Shown here: positions 27,846 through 36,432 of the stretch, one piece after another
Position numbering within the stretch: position 1 is the first letter of the stretch
Layout of the letters: each line of letters begins with the position of its first letter
The notes under the pieces: generated by a model
Databases searched by the model: none
What the model was told of the DNA's origin: nothing
Seen by the model: only the letters and a program-made list of their open reading frames with translations
Assembly: GCA_003389215.1 (NCBI GenBank)
Contig: QQVP01000022.1
Coordinates: 29,191 to 93,190, forward strand
DNA: 64,000 bases
Source of the DNA: Planctomycetota bacterium
GTDB taxonomy: Bacteria > Planctomycetota > Planctomycetia > Pirellulales > UBA7805
Reading direction: 5' to 3'
Program-made: the position numbers and the translations under genes

Positions 27846-30800
27846 ATGACCCTCGACGCCAACGACCCCCGCCTGACCGCCTACGCCTTGGGCGAACTCG
27901 ACGAAGCGGACCGCGCCGCGCTGGCAGCGGAACTGGCCGCGGCACCTGAGCTGGCCGACGTGGTTGCCGAGATCCGCCAGGCCGGCGAGTTTGTGCAAGG
28001 CGGCCTGGCCGCCGAGCCGGCGCCGCAGTTGACCGACGCGCAACGGGCGGCGATCGAGGCGGCCGCCGAAAGCGGCACGCCCACCTCTTCCGACTCGGAT
28101 CCGCTGCCTGCGGGTCTTTCGGCGACCGGCAGCCGCCCATGGTGGTCACGCGTGAGTGTGAAGGCCTGTTTGGCCATCGCGGCGACGCTGCTGCTGTTGG
28201 CGGTCGCGGTGCCGGCGTTTCGTTCGCCGCTGGAGAAAGTCGCTCGCCTGACGGACGAGTCGGCCAGTATGACGTCGGGCGAGGAAGGCCGCGACAGCGT
28301 GGATCTCCGCGACCTTGGCTACATCGGGAATGCGGAGCGCGGAGGCTCGCCGTCGGGCGATGAGCGGGGAGCGTCGCCGTACTACCTGAACGACGATATC
28401 GGTTCGGCACCCGAGGATGGTTGGTTCAGAGATGGTGGCGATAAGCGAACTCGGGAATTCGGGACCGGCCTCGACGTCGTGGTGTCGTCCACAGAAGGCG
28501 AAACCAGAGACCCGGACGTGAGCGCCATCCCGGACGAAGAGCCGCTGCTCTACGAGGTGGAAGTGGATGCCGCCGAAGGATTCGACTTCGGAGATCAGCA
28601 AGCCGGCGGCGAAGACGCGGCCGACTACGCTTCCCCGCCCTCGGACGAACCCGAGGAAGCGGCCGCCGAAGCACCACGGAGCCTCAGACACGAGATTGGC
28701 GATGGCGTAAGGTGGGGTGGGTGGCAGAGTGTCGATGGCCGGGAAAGCGAACAATCGGCCGACGGCGAGCCGCCCGCGGAGACCGAAACGGACCGGGCTT
28801 CAGAAGATACGGAACGCGCGCAGGGGCAGTCGCAGACGCAGCCGCAAACAACGCCGCCACCGCCGGAGGCGTCTTCCCCCAAAGAAGCCGAAAGGCGAAT
28901 GGAGCAGCGGGAGAGGCTTCGCGCCGTCGTCAACAAATTGAATCAACAGCAGGGGGAAATCGACGAGATCGCCAGCCGCATCGCGCAGTATGAAATGGCC
29001 TACCGCATGCAGGCGAGCGGAGAGGACCGCGCGAAATATGCCGAGGCCCTGCGCGAGCAACGTCGGCTGCAGGCCCAATATCGCGAGCTGACCGGCGAGT
29101 CGCTTACCTGGCGGCGCTCGCGGGCCACGCCCAACGCCTCGCGGTTGATGATCGGTGAGCAGGAGGAGCTGCCGCTCGAGGGGCTGCAGGCCAACATTCA
29201 GGTCGACGGGTTTCGCGCCCGCGTGCTGTTGGACTACTACTTCTACAACGACCGCGACCGGCAGTTCGAAGGCAACTTCAAGCTGCGACTGCCCAACGAG
29301 GCCTCGCTCTACTTCTTCGCCTTTGGGGAGACGGCCTACGAGTACAAGCCGAGCGTCGAGAACACCGACCAGCTGGTGCAGGCCGCCTTCTTCAACATGA
29401 ACGAGGCCCGCACCGCCGGCACCGCGCCCGAGGAGATTCTGAAGCTGCGGGCCGGTTCGTGGAACACGCCCAAGGTGGCCCGCATTGTGCCCAAGGAAAA
29501 GGCAGCCCATGCCTATCGCGAGACGGTCCGTCGCCGCGTCGATCCGGCGCTGGTCGAATGGTCGGGTGCCGGCATCTTCGCGGCACGGGTCTTTCCGCTC
29601 GCTCCGAAGAAGCTGCACCGCATCGTGGTCGGCTACGACGTCGACCTGACCCGCGTGGGTGACAAGCTCGAGTACGTGCTCGACCTGCCGCAGGAGGTCC
29701 CCGACGTGGTGGTCGACATCAACCTGGCCGCCACCGCCGGCAGCACCGCGACGGTGACGCCGCGGGTCGAGCCGTTCGTCTCCAATGGACGGGCCTACTA
29801 CAACATCGAGCGTCCGGTCGGCAAGCGGATCGCCCTGTCGGTCGACGCCGCCGGCAATACCCTGTTGCGCGGCGAAGACAAAGAACTCGAAACGCCGCTG
29901 TTCGCCGCGTCGCTGGTGGCCGACTTGCCCGCCGACAAAGTCAGTTCCGCCTCGCCCGAGGCGATCTTCCTGGTCGACACGTCGCTCAGCTCGAATCCCG
30001 ACAAGTTCAACGTCTATCTGAAGCTGCTCGAAGCGACGCTCACCGAGAACCGCGACGCGATGAATCGCTTTGGCGTGCTGTTCTTCAACATCGAGACACA
30101 CTGGTGGCAAGATGGCCTGGCTGAGAACACGCCGGAGAACGTGGCGGCCCTGATGGACTACGCCCGTACGCTGTCGCTCGAGGGCGCGACCGACCTGGGC
30201 GCGGCCGTGCGCGAAGCGGCTCGTCCGTCATGGTCAGTCGTCGACTCGGCGGTGCCAGGCCAGGACGGCGGGGCGGCCGCTTTGCCGACCAAGCGCGACG
30301 TGTTCCTGCTCAGCGACGGGGCGCTCAACTGGGGTCAGCGAAACCTTCACCAGTTGTCGGCGAAGCTGTCCCACACCAACTCGCAGGTCGGGGCCCTGTT
30401 CGCCTTCAACACCCGGATGACCGGCACGGCGGGCAACGTGCTCGCGCACCTGGCCCGCGAGACAGGCGGCAGCGTCTTCACGGTGGTTCAGGAAGCCGAA
30501 GTCAAGAAGGTTGCCCGAGCCTATCGGCAACGACCCTGGCGACTCGAAGGTGTCGAGCTGGCCGGTGGCAGCGATCTGTTGCTGGCCGGTCGCCCCACGA
30601 GCATCTATCCGGGCCAGCCGCTGACGCTGGTCGGTCGCGGGGTTCCGGCGGACGATGCCGAAGTGGTGCTGCGACTGCGTCGTGGCGAGGAAAGCAAAGC
30701 ACTGCGGATCGGCATCGATCAGCGACTCGCTTCGCCGCTGGCCGCGCGGACCTATGGCCAGGTGGCGGTCGGGCAGATGGAATCGCTGGGCGAGGTTACC

Positions 30801-32021
30801 GAAGACGTGTCGGTGGCCTATGCACGTCACTTCCGCGTGACGGGGCGGACCTGTTCGCTGTTGATGCTGGAGAGCGAGGCCGACTACGAGCGTTTCAACA
30901 TCAAGCCTGAGGACGACGCCTTTGTGGTGAAGAGCAGTCAGGCTTCGCAGGTCATCGGCGAGGCGCTTCGCGAAGCGGCCGATCTTTTGGCCAACCCGAA
31001 GGCGGCGTTCGTGGCCTGGCTGGCCAAGCTGGAAAAGATGCCCGGCGTGTCGTTCCAGGTCTCGCCGGCGCTGAAGATCGCGATGAACTCGCTCTCGCCA
31101 GCGGCCTTCGAGGTACCCAGCGGCACACTCGAGTGCAAGGAGCGCGGGGCCGACGAAATGCCGGCCGACTTGAAGGAACAGCTTTCGCAGGGCAAGACCG
31201 ACTACGATCTGGTACAGCTCGAGTCGCAACGCCGCATGCGAGAGTACGGCGCGGGCGACGCCCTGCGGATGCTTTCCAGCCTGGTGGAGAACAGCCCGGG
31301 CGACCTGCCGCTGATTCGCGACGTGGCCTACTCGGCGATGGAATGGAAGCAGCACGATCAGGCCTATCACCTGCTGCATCGCGTGGCACTGGCCCGACCT
31401 TACGAACCGCAGATGTATCTGGCCATGGCACAGAGCCTGGCCGATGCGGGTCGCAACGATCTGGCGTTGCTCTACTACGAGGTCGCCTCGTCGGGCAATT
31501 GGGACGGCCGCTTCCGCGACTTCAACCACATCGTGCAAGTCGACTACGTCCATTTCCTTCGCGAGGTCGCCGCCGGCAAGCGGCAGGTGGCGATGGCGGA
31601 GTTTGCCCGGGCCCGACTCGATCGGCTCTCAGACCGCGTTCAGCTCGATGAGGCCGACGTGGTGGTGGCCGTGATGTGGAACACCGACGGCACGGACGTC
31701 GACCTGCACGTGACCGAGCCGTCGGGCGAGATCTGCTACTACGGCCATCGCCAGACGGAACAGGGCGCCACGCTGACGCAGGACTGCACCCAGGGCTTTG
31801 GGCCGGAACTGTACGTACTGAAGAAGGCGGCCGCCGGCAAGTACCTGGTGCAGGTGAAATACTTCGCCAGCGACGCCAATCGAGCCAGCACGCGGACCAA
31901 GGTCTATGCCACGCTCTATCGCGGCTGGGGCACCGAGGACGAGGTGGCCGAGCGTAAGGCGGTCTACCTGACCGTCGGCAAGGGCATGCACGAAGTGGCG
32001 ACGCTGGGAGTCGGCAAGTAG
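27846..32021 (+). CDS. Anti-sigma-like/VIT/VWA/DUF2135 membrane protein
   Basis: This 1391-residue protein starts at an ATG with an excellent TAAGGAGGT ribosome-binding site five bases upstream. Residues 1-75 resemble planctomycete anti-sigma N-domains (DPRLTAYALGELDEADRAAL) without zinc ligands. A membrane segment lies at ~103-124. A charged low-complexity region and a coiled coil follow (~130-430). A VIT domain spans ~440-600 and a VWA domain ~700-880, with the MIDAS motif in FLVDTSLSS. Helical repeats lie at ~1135-1215 and a DUF2135-like beta domain at ~1273-1390 (AVMWNTDGTDVDLHVTEPSG). The gene order suggests it binds the upstream ECF sigma at the inner face and displays the VIT/VWA part outside, a one-protein transmembrane sensor. 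That mechanism is inference. Confidence 0.85.
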   Translation: MTLDANDPRLTAYALGELDEADRAALAAELAAAPELADVVAEIRQAGEFVQGGLAAEPAPQLTDAQRAAIEAAAESGTPTSSDSDPLPAGLSATGSRPWWSRVSVKACLAIAATLLLLAVAVPAFRSPLEKVARLTDESASMTSGEEGRDSVDLRDLGYIGNAERGGSPSGDERGASPYYLNDDIGSAPEDGWFRDGGDKRTREFGTGLDVVVSSTEGETRDPDVSAIPDEEPLLYEVEVDAAEGFDFGDQQAGGEDAADYASPPSDEPEEAAAEAPRSLRHEIGDGVRWGGWQSVDGRESEQSADGEPPAETETDRASEDTERAQGQSQTQPQTTPPPPEASSPKEAERRMEQRERLRAVVNKLNQQQGEIDEIASRIAQYEMAYRMQASGEDRAKYAEALREQRRLQAQYRELTGESLTWRRSRATPNASRLMIGEQEELPLEGLQANIQVDGFRARVLLDYYFYNDRDRQFEGNFKLRLPNEASLYFFAFGETAYEYKPSVENTDQLVQAAFFNMNEARTAGTAPEEILKLRAGSWNTPKVARIVPKEKAAHAYRETVRRRVDPALVEWSGAGIFAARVFPLAPKKLHRIVVGYDVDLTRVGDKLEYVLDLPQEVPDVVVDINLAATAGSTATVTPRVEPFVSNGRAYYNIERPVGKRIALSVDAAGNTLLRGEDKELETPLFAASLVADLPADKVSSASPEAIFLVDTSLSSNPDKFNVYLKLLEATLTENRDAMNRFGVLFFNIETHWWQDGLAENTPENVAALMDYARTLSLEGATDLGAAVREAARPSWSVVDSAVPGQDGGAAALPTKRDVFLLSDGALNWGQRNLHQLSAKLSHTNSQVGALFAFNTRMTGTAGNVLAHLARETGGSVFTVVQEAEVKKVARAYRQRPWRLEGVELAGGSDLLLAGRPTSIYPGQPLTLVGRGVPADDAEVVLRLRRGEESKALRIGIDQRLASPLAARTYGQVAVGQMESLGEVTEDVSVAYARHFRVTGRTCSLLMLESEADYERFNIKPEDDAFVVKSSQASQVIGEALREAADLLANPKAAFVAWLAKLEKMPGVSFQVSPALKIAMNSLSPAAFEVPSGTLECKERGADEMPADLKEQLSQGKTDYDLVQLESQRRMREYGAGDALRMLSSLVENSPGDLPLIRDVAYSAMEWKQHDQAYHLLHRVALARPYEPQMYLAMAQSLADAGRNDLALLYYEVASSGNWDGRFRDFNHIVQVDYVHFLREVAAGKRQVAMAEFARARLDRLSDRVQLDEADVVVAVMWNTDGTDVDLHVTEPSGEICYYGHRQTEQGATLTQDCTQGFGPELYVLKKAAAGKYLVQVKYFASDANRASTRTKVYATLYRGWGTEDEVAERKAVYLTVGKGMHEVATLGVGK

Positions 32022-32109
32022 AGGGTCGGCAGGTAGACGTCGCGCCCTGGGGTCCGGCGGCGAAAGGGCTCGACGGCGACGAAGCGTCGCGGCGCGATTG
32101 CTCGCCCGG

Positions 32110-33486
32110 CTACTCGCTCGCCACCGGCTTCAGGTCGGTAATGTAGCAGCCGATCGCCTTGGTGGTGACGAGCTCGATGTCGTCGGCGTCGTGGCCTTCG
32201 TCTTGCGAGACTTCGAGCAGCTTGCCAATCGCCTCTCGCAAGTCGCGCTGCGACGGTGCGGTGCGGGTCTTGCCAAAGTCGACGTACTGGTCGTCGATCC
32301 GACCGCGGTAGACCATCTTCCCGCCGGCCGCGAACAGGGCCGCCTCGGGCGTCACCCGCGCGCCGGTCATCTCAACCAACTTGTGCCCGGGGTCGCGGAT
32401 CACCTTGCCGGGCAAGTTGTACTCTCCGAGGTGTTCTTGGATTTGCGCGGCAGTTTCGGCGGGATCGACGTACACGAGATAGAAATTGTCCTGCAGCGTG
32501 TCAAAGGCCTCATAGACGCGGCGAAGCTCCGGGGCGTAGCGGTTCGCGATCGGACAGTCGGTCCGCGTGAACACGAGCAGCGTCATGTCGCCATCGGCCA
32601 GCGGATCGAAGTCGACCAGCCCCAGGTCGGTCACCTCGCGCGCCGCGGCAGCGTCGTCGAGTTGCAGATGTTCTTTGAGGAAGGCCAGCGTCCGCTCCCA
32701 GGCCAGTTCCGCAGCCTCCTTGTCGTAGCCTGGATTCTCGCCCTCGCGGCTGGCGAAGCCGTGGGTCGTGTTGGGGTAGATGTAGATTTCGTGGTCGCCG
32801 CTGTGGGTCTTCAGTTTGGCTTGAAACTCGCGGACGTTGTCGACCTTGATCGCGCGGTCCTCCTCGGCAAAGTGCCCGATGATCTTGGCCCGCATCTGTG
32901 CGAGGTCGTCCTCGGGATTGAAGCGGCCGTAAAAAATGACCGACGCCTTGACGCCGAGATTGTTCTTGGCGATTTGGTAAGACCAGCCGCCGCCAAAGCA
33001 CCAGCCAATCGAGGCCAGCCGCTCCGGGTCGACGACGCCCGTGCCCTTGAGATGATCGAGGGCGTCGCGGAGATTCTGCTGGGCTTTCTCCATGTCGTCG
33101 CGCACGGCGGTGGCCAGCTCGCGGGCCCGTTGCGGTTCGGTCGTCGACTCGCCGGCATAGAGATCGACCGCCAAGGCGACATAGCCCAACTCGGCGAAGC
33201 GACGGGCCTCTTGGCGGATGTGGTCGTTGAGCCCCCACCACTCGTGAATCAGGACGATGCCGGGATAGTTGCCGTCTTCGCTCGGTCGGGCAAGATAGCC
33301 GGTCGACTCGACGTCGCCCCGCTTGCTATAGACGACCTCCGCAGTTTCGATTTTGACTTCGCCCGCGGCAGCGGCCGTCTTTGCCAGCGCGGTGGCCGGC
33401 ACGGCGTCTTGCGACTGGCGTACTTCTTGACAACCGGGAACGACGACCGCGCCCAGCAGCAGGCCGGTGATGATTCCGTGCTTCAT
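32110..33486 (-). CDS. Dienelactone hydrolase-redoxin fusion lipoprotein
   Basis: This 458-residue protein has a lipoprotein signal peptide with Cys19 (GAVVVPGCQEV). Residues ~50-285 are an alpha/beta hydrolase of the dienelactone hydrolase family, with nucleophile Cys in SIGWCFGGGWSY, an acid in HFAEEDRAI and His in NTTHGFASREG. Residues ~295-430 form a thioredoxin-like/redoxin domain (LLVFTRTDCPIANRYAPELR, then VIRDPGHKLVEMTGARVTPE) with one conserved cysteine and no CxxC. Both activities would act outside the cytoplasm. The redoxin cysteine may be peroxidatic, and the hydrolase substrate is unknown. The gene is convergent with the VIT/VWA gene, 88 bp away. Confidence 0.85.
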   Translation of the reverse strand: MKHGIITGLLLGAVVVPGCQEVRQSQDAVPATALAKTAAAAGEVKIETAEVVYSKRGDVESTGYLARPSEDGNYPGIVLIHEWWGLNDHIRQEARRFAELGYVALAVDLYAGESTTEPQRARELATAVRDDMEKAQQNLRDALDHLKGTGVVDPERLASIGWCFGGGWSYQIAKNNLGVKASVIFYGRFNPEDDLAQMRAKIIGHFAEEDRAIKVDNVREFQAKLKTHSGDHEIYIYPNTTHGFASREGENPGYDKEAAELAWERTLAFLKEHLQLDDAAAAREVTDLGLVDFDPLADGDMTLLVFTRTDCPIANRYAPELRRVYEAFDTLQDNFYLVYVDPAETAAQIQEHLGEYNLPGKVIRDPGHKLVEMTGARVTPEAALFAAGGKMVYRGRIDDQYVDFGKTRTAPSQRDLREAIGKLLEVSQDEGHDADDIELVTTKAIGCYITDLKPVASE

Positions 33487-33844
33487 GACTTCAACTCGTG
33501 CTTTTTGGGGAGTGTGGGCTGACCACGGCGCTGTGAGCCGACGCGACGGCCGGGGCCTCCCAAGGTGACGCGTCGGCCGCGAGGGAATTCACGGCCGCGA
33601 GCACTTCCACCTGTCCACGTATCGATTGTAGCGGAATCGCCGCCAATCGCCGGTCCGTTTCACCACACGATCGGCCGGGACAAACGTGCCCTCCAGGCCC
33701 GTCTTAGGTCACTTCCGCTCGTTTGCGGATTGGCCGAATCGGGCCTAAAATAGAGGATTCGGGTCGTGCGTGACACGCCTTGCAGGCAACTCTCCTTCTA
33801 CGCCGCCCGGCCCCTTCGCAACGGTCCCGGCGGCACATCGAGCG
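33487..33844. other. 358-bp divergent intergenic region
   Basis: This lies between the hydrolase gene (minus) and the carbamoyltransferase gene (plus). It holds one promoter-like sequence (see 33723) and no RNA gene or repeat that I can recognise. Confidence 0.5.
33723..33751 (+). promoter_or_regulatory. Candidate sigma70-type promoter for the carbamoyltransferase operon
   Basis: TTGCGG at 33723-33728 and TAAAAT at 33746-33751 are separated by 17 bp. The element lies 93 bp upstream of ATG 33845. The -10 hexamer matches at five of six positions, the -35 at three. Confidence 0.35.
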
Positions 33845-35683
33845 ATGACGGCGATTCTCGGCATTTCGGCGTTCTACCACGATTCGGCGGCCGCCCTGGT
33901 CGTCGATGGCGAGATCGTGGCCGCCGCCCAGGAAGAACGCTTCACGCGGAAGAAGCACGACTACAACTTCCCCACGCGGGCGGTCGACTATTGCCTCGAA
34001 GAAGCGGGGCTGACCCCGGCCGATCTCGACCTGGTCGGCTTCTACGACAAGCCGTTCCTGAAGTTCGAGCGGCTGCTGGAAACCTATCTCGCCTACGCCC
34101 CGGTCGGACTCCGTTCGTTTTTCATGGCGATGCCGCTCTGGTTCCGCCAGAAGCTGCACCTGCCGCGGGAGATGTCGCGAGCCCTGGGCAAACAGTACAA
34201 GAATCGCTTCGTCTTTACCGAACATCACGAGTCGCATGCGGCCAGTGCCTTTTTCCCCTCGCCCTTCGAAGAGGCGGCGATCCTCACGCTCGACGGTGTC
34301 GGCGAGTGGGCCACCGCCAGCTATGGCGTGGGGCGCGGCAACCGGATCGAGCTGACGCACGAGCTGCACTTCCCTCACTCGCTCGGGCTGCTCTACTCGG
34401 CGTTCACCTACTTCACCGGCTTTCGCGTGAACTCGGGCGAGTACAAGTTGATGGGCCTGGCCCCCTACGGCGAGCCGACGTACGTCGATCTGATCTACGA
34501 CAAGCTGCTGGACGTCAAGGAAGACGGCTCGTTCCGCATGGACATGTCGTACTTCAACTACGGTCAGGGACTGACGATGACGTCGGCCAAGATGGACCAA
34601 CTATTCGGCCGCCCGCCGCGCCGGCCCGAGGCCGACCTGACGCAACAAGACATGGACATCGCCGCCTCGATTCAGGTGGTGACCGAAGAGATCATGCTGC
34701 GGTGTGCCCGCCACGTGCAACAGGAGACGGGCATGAACCGGCTCGTGCTGGCCGGGGGCGTGGCCCTGAATTGTGTGGGCAACGGCCGCATTTTGCGGGA
34801 AGGACCGTTTGAAGAGATCTGGATTCAACCGGCGGCCGGCGATGCCGGGGGCGCCCTGGGCGTGGCCCTGTTCATCTGGCACCAATTGCTCGAGAAGCCG
34901 CGCTCGGTCGAGTCGCTCGACAGCCAGCGGGGTTCGCTGCTGGGGCCGCGCTTTGGCGACGCCGAGGTCCGCCAGTTCTTCGACACCCAGGGCGCGCCGT
35001 ATCACCACTTCACCACCGACAACGAGCTGTGCGACTACGTCAGTGGGCTGTTGGCGAATGAGAAGGTCGTCGGCTGGATGCAGGACCGCATGGAGTTCGG
35101 GCCCCGGGCCCTTGGCTCGCGGAGCATTTTGGGCGACGCCCGCAGCCGGCAGATGCAGTCGGTGATGAACCTGAAGATCAAGTTTCGCGAATCGTTTCGC
35201 CCGTTCGCCCCGTCGGTGCTGCAAGAACACGTTGACGAGTACTTCGAGATGCGACCGCAGGAGCCCAGCCCCTACATGCTGCTGGTGGCTCCGGTCCAGG
35301 AGTCAAAACGTTTGCCGCTAAACGGCGAGGATCAGACCCACCAGGGCATCGACAAGCTGAAGGTGATTCGCAGCGAGGTGCCGGCGATTACGCACGTCGA
35401 CTACTCGGCCCGGGTGCAGACCGTCGATTCGCAGCGGCACGTCCGCTACCACAAGCTGATCAAGCAGTTCGCGGACAAGACAGGCTGCGCGGCGATCATC
35501 AACACCAGCTTCAACGTGCGCGGCGAGCCGATTGTCTGCACGCCGGAAGATGCGTACCGTTGTTTTATGGCGACCAACATGGACGTCCTGGTCGTGGAGA
35601 ACTGTGTGCTGCTCAAAGACGAGCAACCCGACGCGGAAGAACACCAGGTCGAAGAGTATCTCGATCAGTTTGCGCTCGATTGA
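33845..35683 (+). CDS. NodU/CmcH-family O-carbamoyltransferase
   Basis: This 612-residue protein starts at ATG 33845. The N-terminal Kae1-like domain has ILGISAFYHDSAAALVVDG, QEERFTRKKHD, metal-site histidines in EHHESHAASAF, and LTLDGVGEWATASYG. The C-terminal YrdC-like domain has MQDRMEFGPRALGSRSIL and FRESFRPFAPSVL. Such enzymes transfer a carbamoyl group from carbamoyl phosphate through carbamoyl-AMP to a hydroxyl of a sugar or other small molecule. SxtJ and DUF5989 genes follow within 40 bp each, a combination I know from many bacterial envelope or natural-product loci. The acceptor cannot be read from the sequence. Confidence 0.93.
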   Translation: MTAILGISAFYHDSAAALVVDGEIVAAAQEERFTRKKHDYNFPTRAVDYCLEEAGLTPADLDLVGFYDKPFLKFERLLETYLAYAPVGLRSFFMAMPLWFRQKLHLPREMSRALGKQYKNRFVFTEHHESHAASAFFPSPFEEAAILTLDGVGEWATASYGVGRGNRIELTHELHFPHSLGLLYSAFTYFTGFRVNSGEYKLMGLAPYGEPTYVDLIYDKLLDVKEDGSFRMDMSYFNYGQGLTMTSAKMDQLFGRPPRRPEADLTQQDMDIAASIQVVTEEIMLRCARHVQQETGMNRLVLAGGVALNCVGNGRILREGPFEEIWIQPAAGDAGGALGVALFIWHQLLEKPRSVESLDSQRGSLLGPRFGDAEVRQFFDTQGAPYHHFTTDNELCDYVSGLLANEKVVGWMQDRMEFGPRALGSRSILGDARSRQMQSVMNLKIKFRESFRPFAPSVLQEHVDEYFEMRPQEPSPYMLLVAPVQESKRLPLNGEDQTHQGIDKLKVIRSEVPAITHVDYSARVQTVDSQRHVRYHKLIKQFADKTGCAAIINTSFNVRGEPIVCTPEDAYRCFMATNMDVLVVENCVLLKDEQPDAEEHQVEEYLDQFALD

Positions 35684-35722
35684 TCCAGGCGGCCGAACGG
35701 CCACTTTGCGGAGTCTCGCCCG

Positions 35723-36139
35723 ATGGGCATGATTGAAGTCAAACAGACGTTCAGCCGCCGCGAGCTGCTGTGGTTCGGCCCGCTGATGGCCCTGTTTGCG
35801 GGACTGCTGGGCTGGTTCGTGATGCGGCAGTTCGAGGCCGACCGGGTGGCCTACGGGCTGTGGGGTGCGGCGGGAGTGCTGATCGCCGTTTACTACGCCG
35901 TGCCCCGCTGGCAAGCAGCGATCTTCAAAGGCTGGATCTACGCGTTCATGCCGATCGGTTGGGTAGTCTCGCATGTCCTGCTGGCGATCATCTATTACTT
36001 GCTCCTCACGCCCATTGGGCTTCTAATGAAAGTTTGCGGATACGACCCCATGCAGCGGAAGTTCGACCGGACGGCCGAGTCCTATTGGATTCGCCGGGAT
36101 ACGGACCGAGATAAGTCGACGTACTTCAAACAGTACTAA
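35723..36139 (+). CDS. SxtJ-family membrane protein
   Basis: This 138-residue protein starts at an ATG with GCGGAG upstream. It has membrane segments at ~15-35, ~42-60 and ~75-100 and a basic tail (RKFDRTAESYWIRRDTDRDK, then STYFKQY), as in the SxtJ family. It lies 39 bp after the carbamoyltransferase and 32 bp before the DUF5989 start. It is probably a membrane partner of the carbamoyltransferase; its molecular role is not known to me. Confidence 0.85.
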   Translation: MGMIEVKQTFSRRELLWFGPLMALFAGLLGWFVMRQFEADRVAYGLWGAAGVLIAVYYAVPRWQAAIFKGWIYAFMPIGWVVSHVLLAIIYYLLLTPIGLLMKVCGYDPMQRKFDRTAESYWIRRDTDRDKSTYFKQY

Positions 36140-36171
36140 GAATCGTCATTCAGAATCGTCGGGTGCCCACC

Positions 36172-36393
36172 ATGACCGAAACCGAAGTCTCCCCCGTCGC
36201 CGAGTCCGAGAGCAACGAATTCGTGGATGCCGCACAGGAAGGTCAAATCGGTTTCTTCGCCGAGTTTGCCGACTTCCTGTTGCACAACAAGAAGTGGTGG
36301 ATCACGCCGATCGTCGTCGTGTTGCTGGCCGTTGCTCTGTTGGTGATGCTGGCGGCAACGCCCGCGGCACCGTTCATATACACCATTTTCTAA
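36172..36393 (+). CDS. DUF5989-family small membrane protein
   Basis: This 73-residue protein starts at ATG 36172 (a GTG nine bases upstream is possible). The core GFFAEFADFLLHNKKWWITP followed by one hydrophobic helix and a short APFIYTIF tail is the DUF5989 pattern. It is the third gene of the carbamoyltransferase-SxtJ-DUF5989 set. The function is unknown; a single-pass membrane subunit is likely. Confidence 0.85.
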   Translation: MTETEVSPVAESESNEFVDAAQEGQIGFFAEFADFLLHNKKWWITPIVVVLLAVALLVMLAATPAAPFIYTIF

Positions 36394-36432
36394 ACGCCTG
36401 CCCCCGCGTGGTGGCCCGCGTGGTGGAACATC

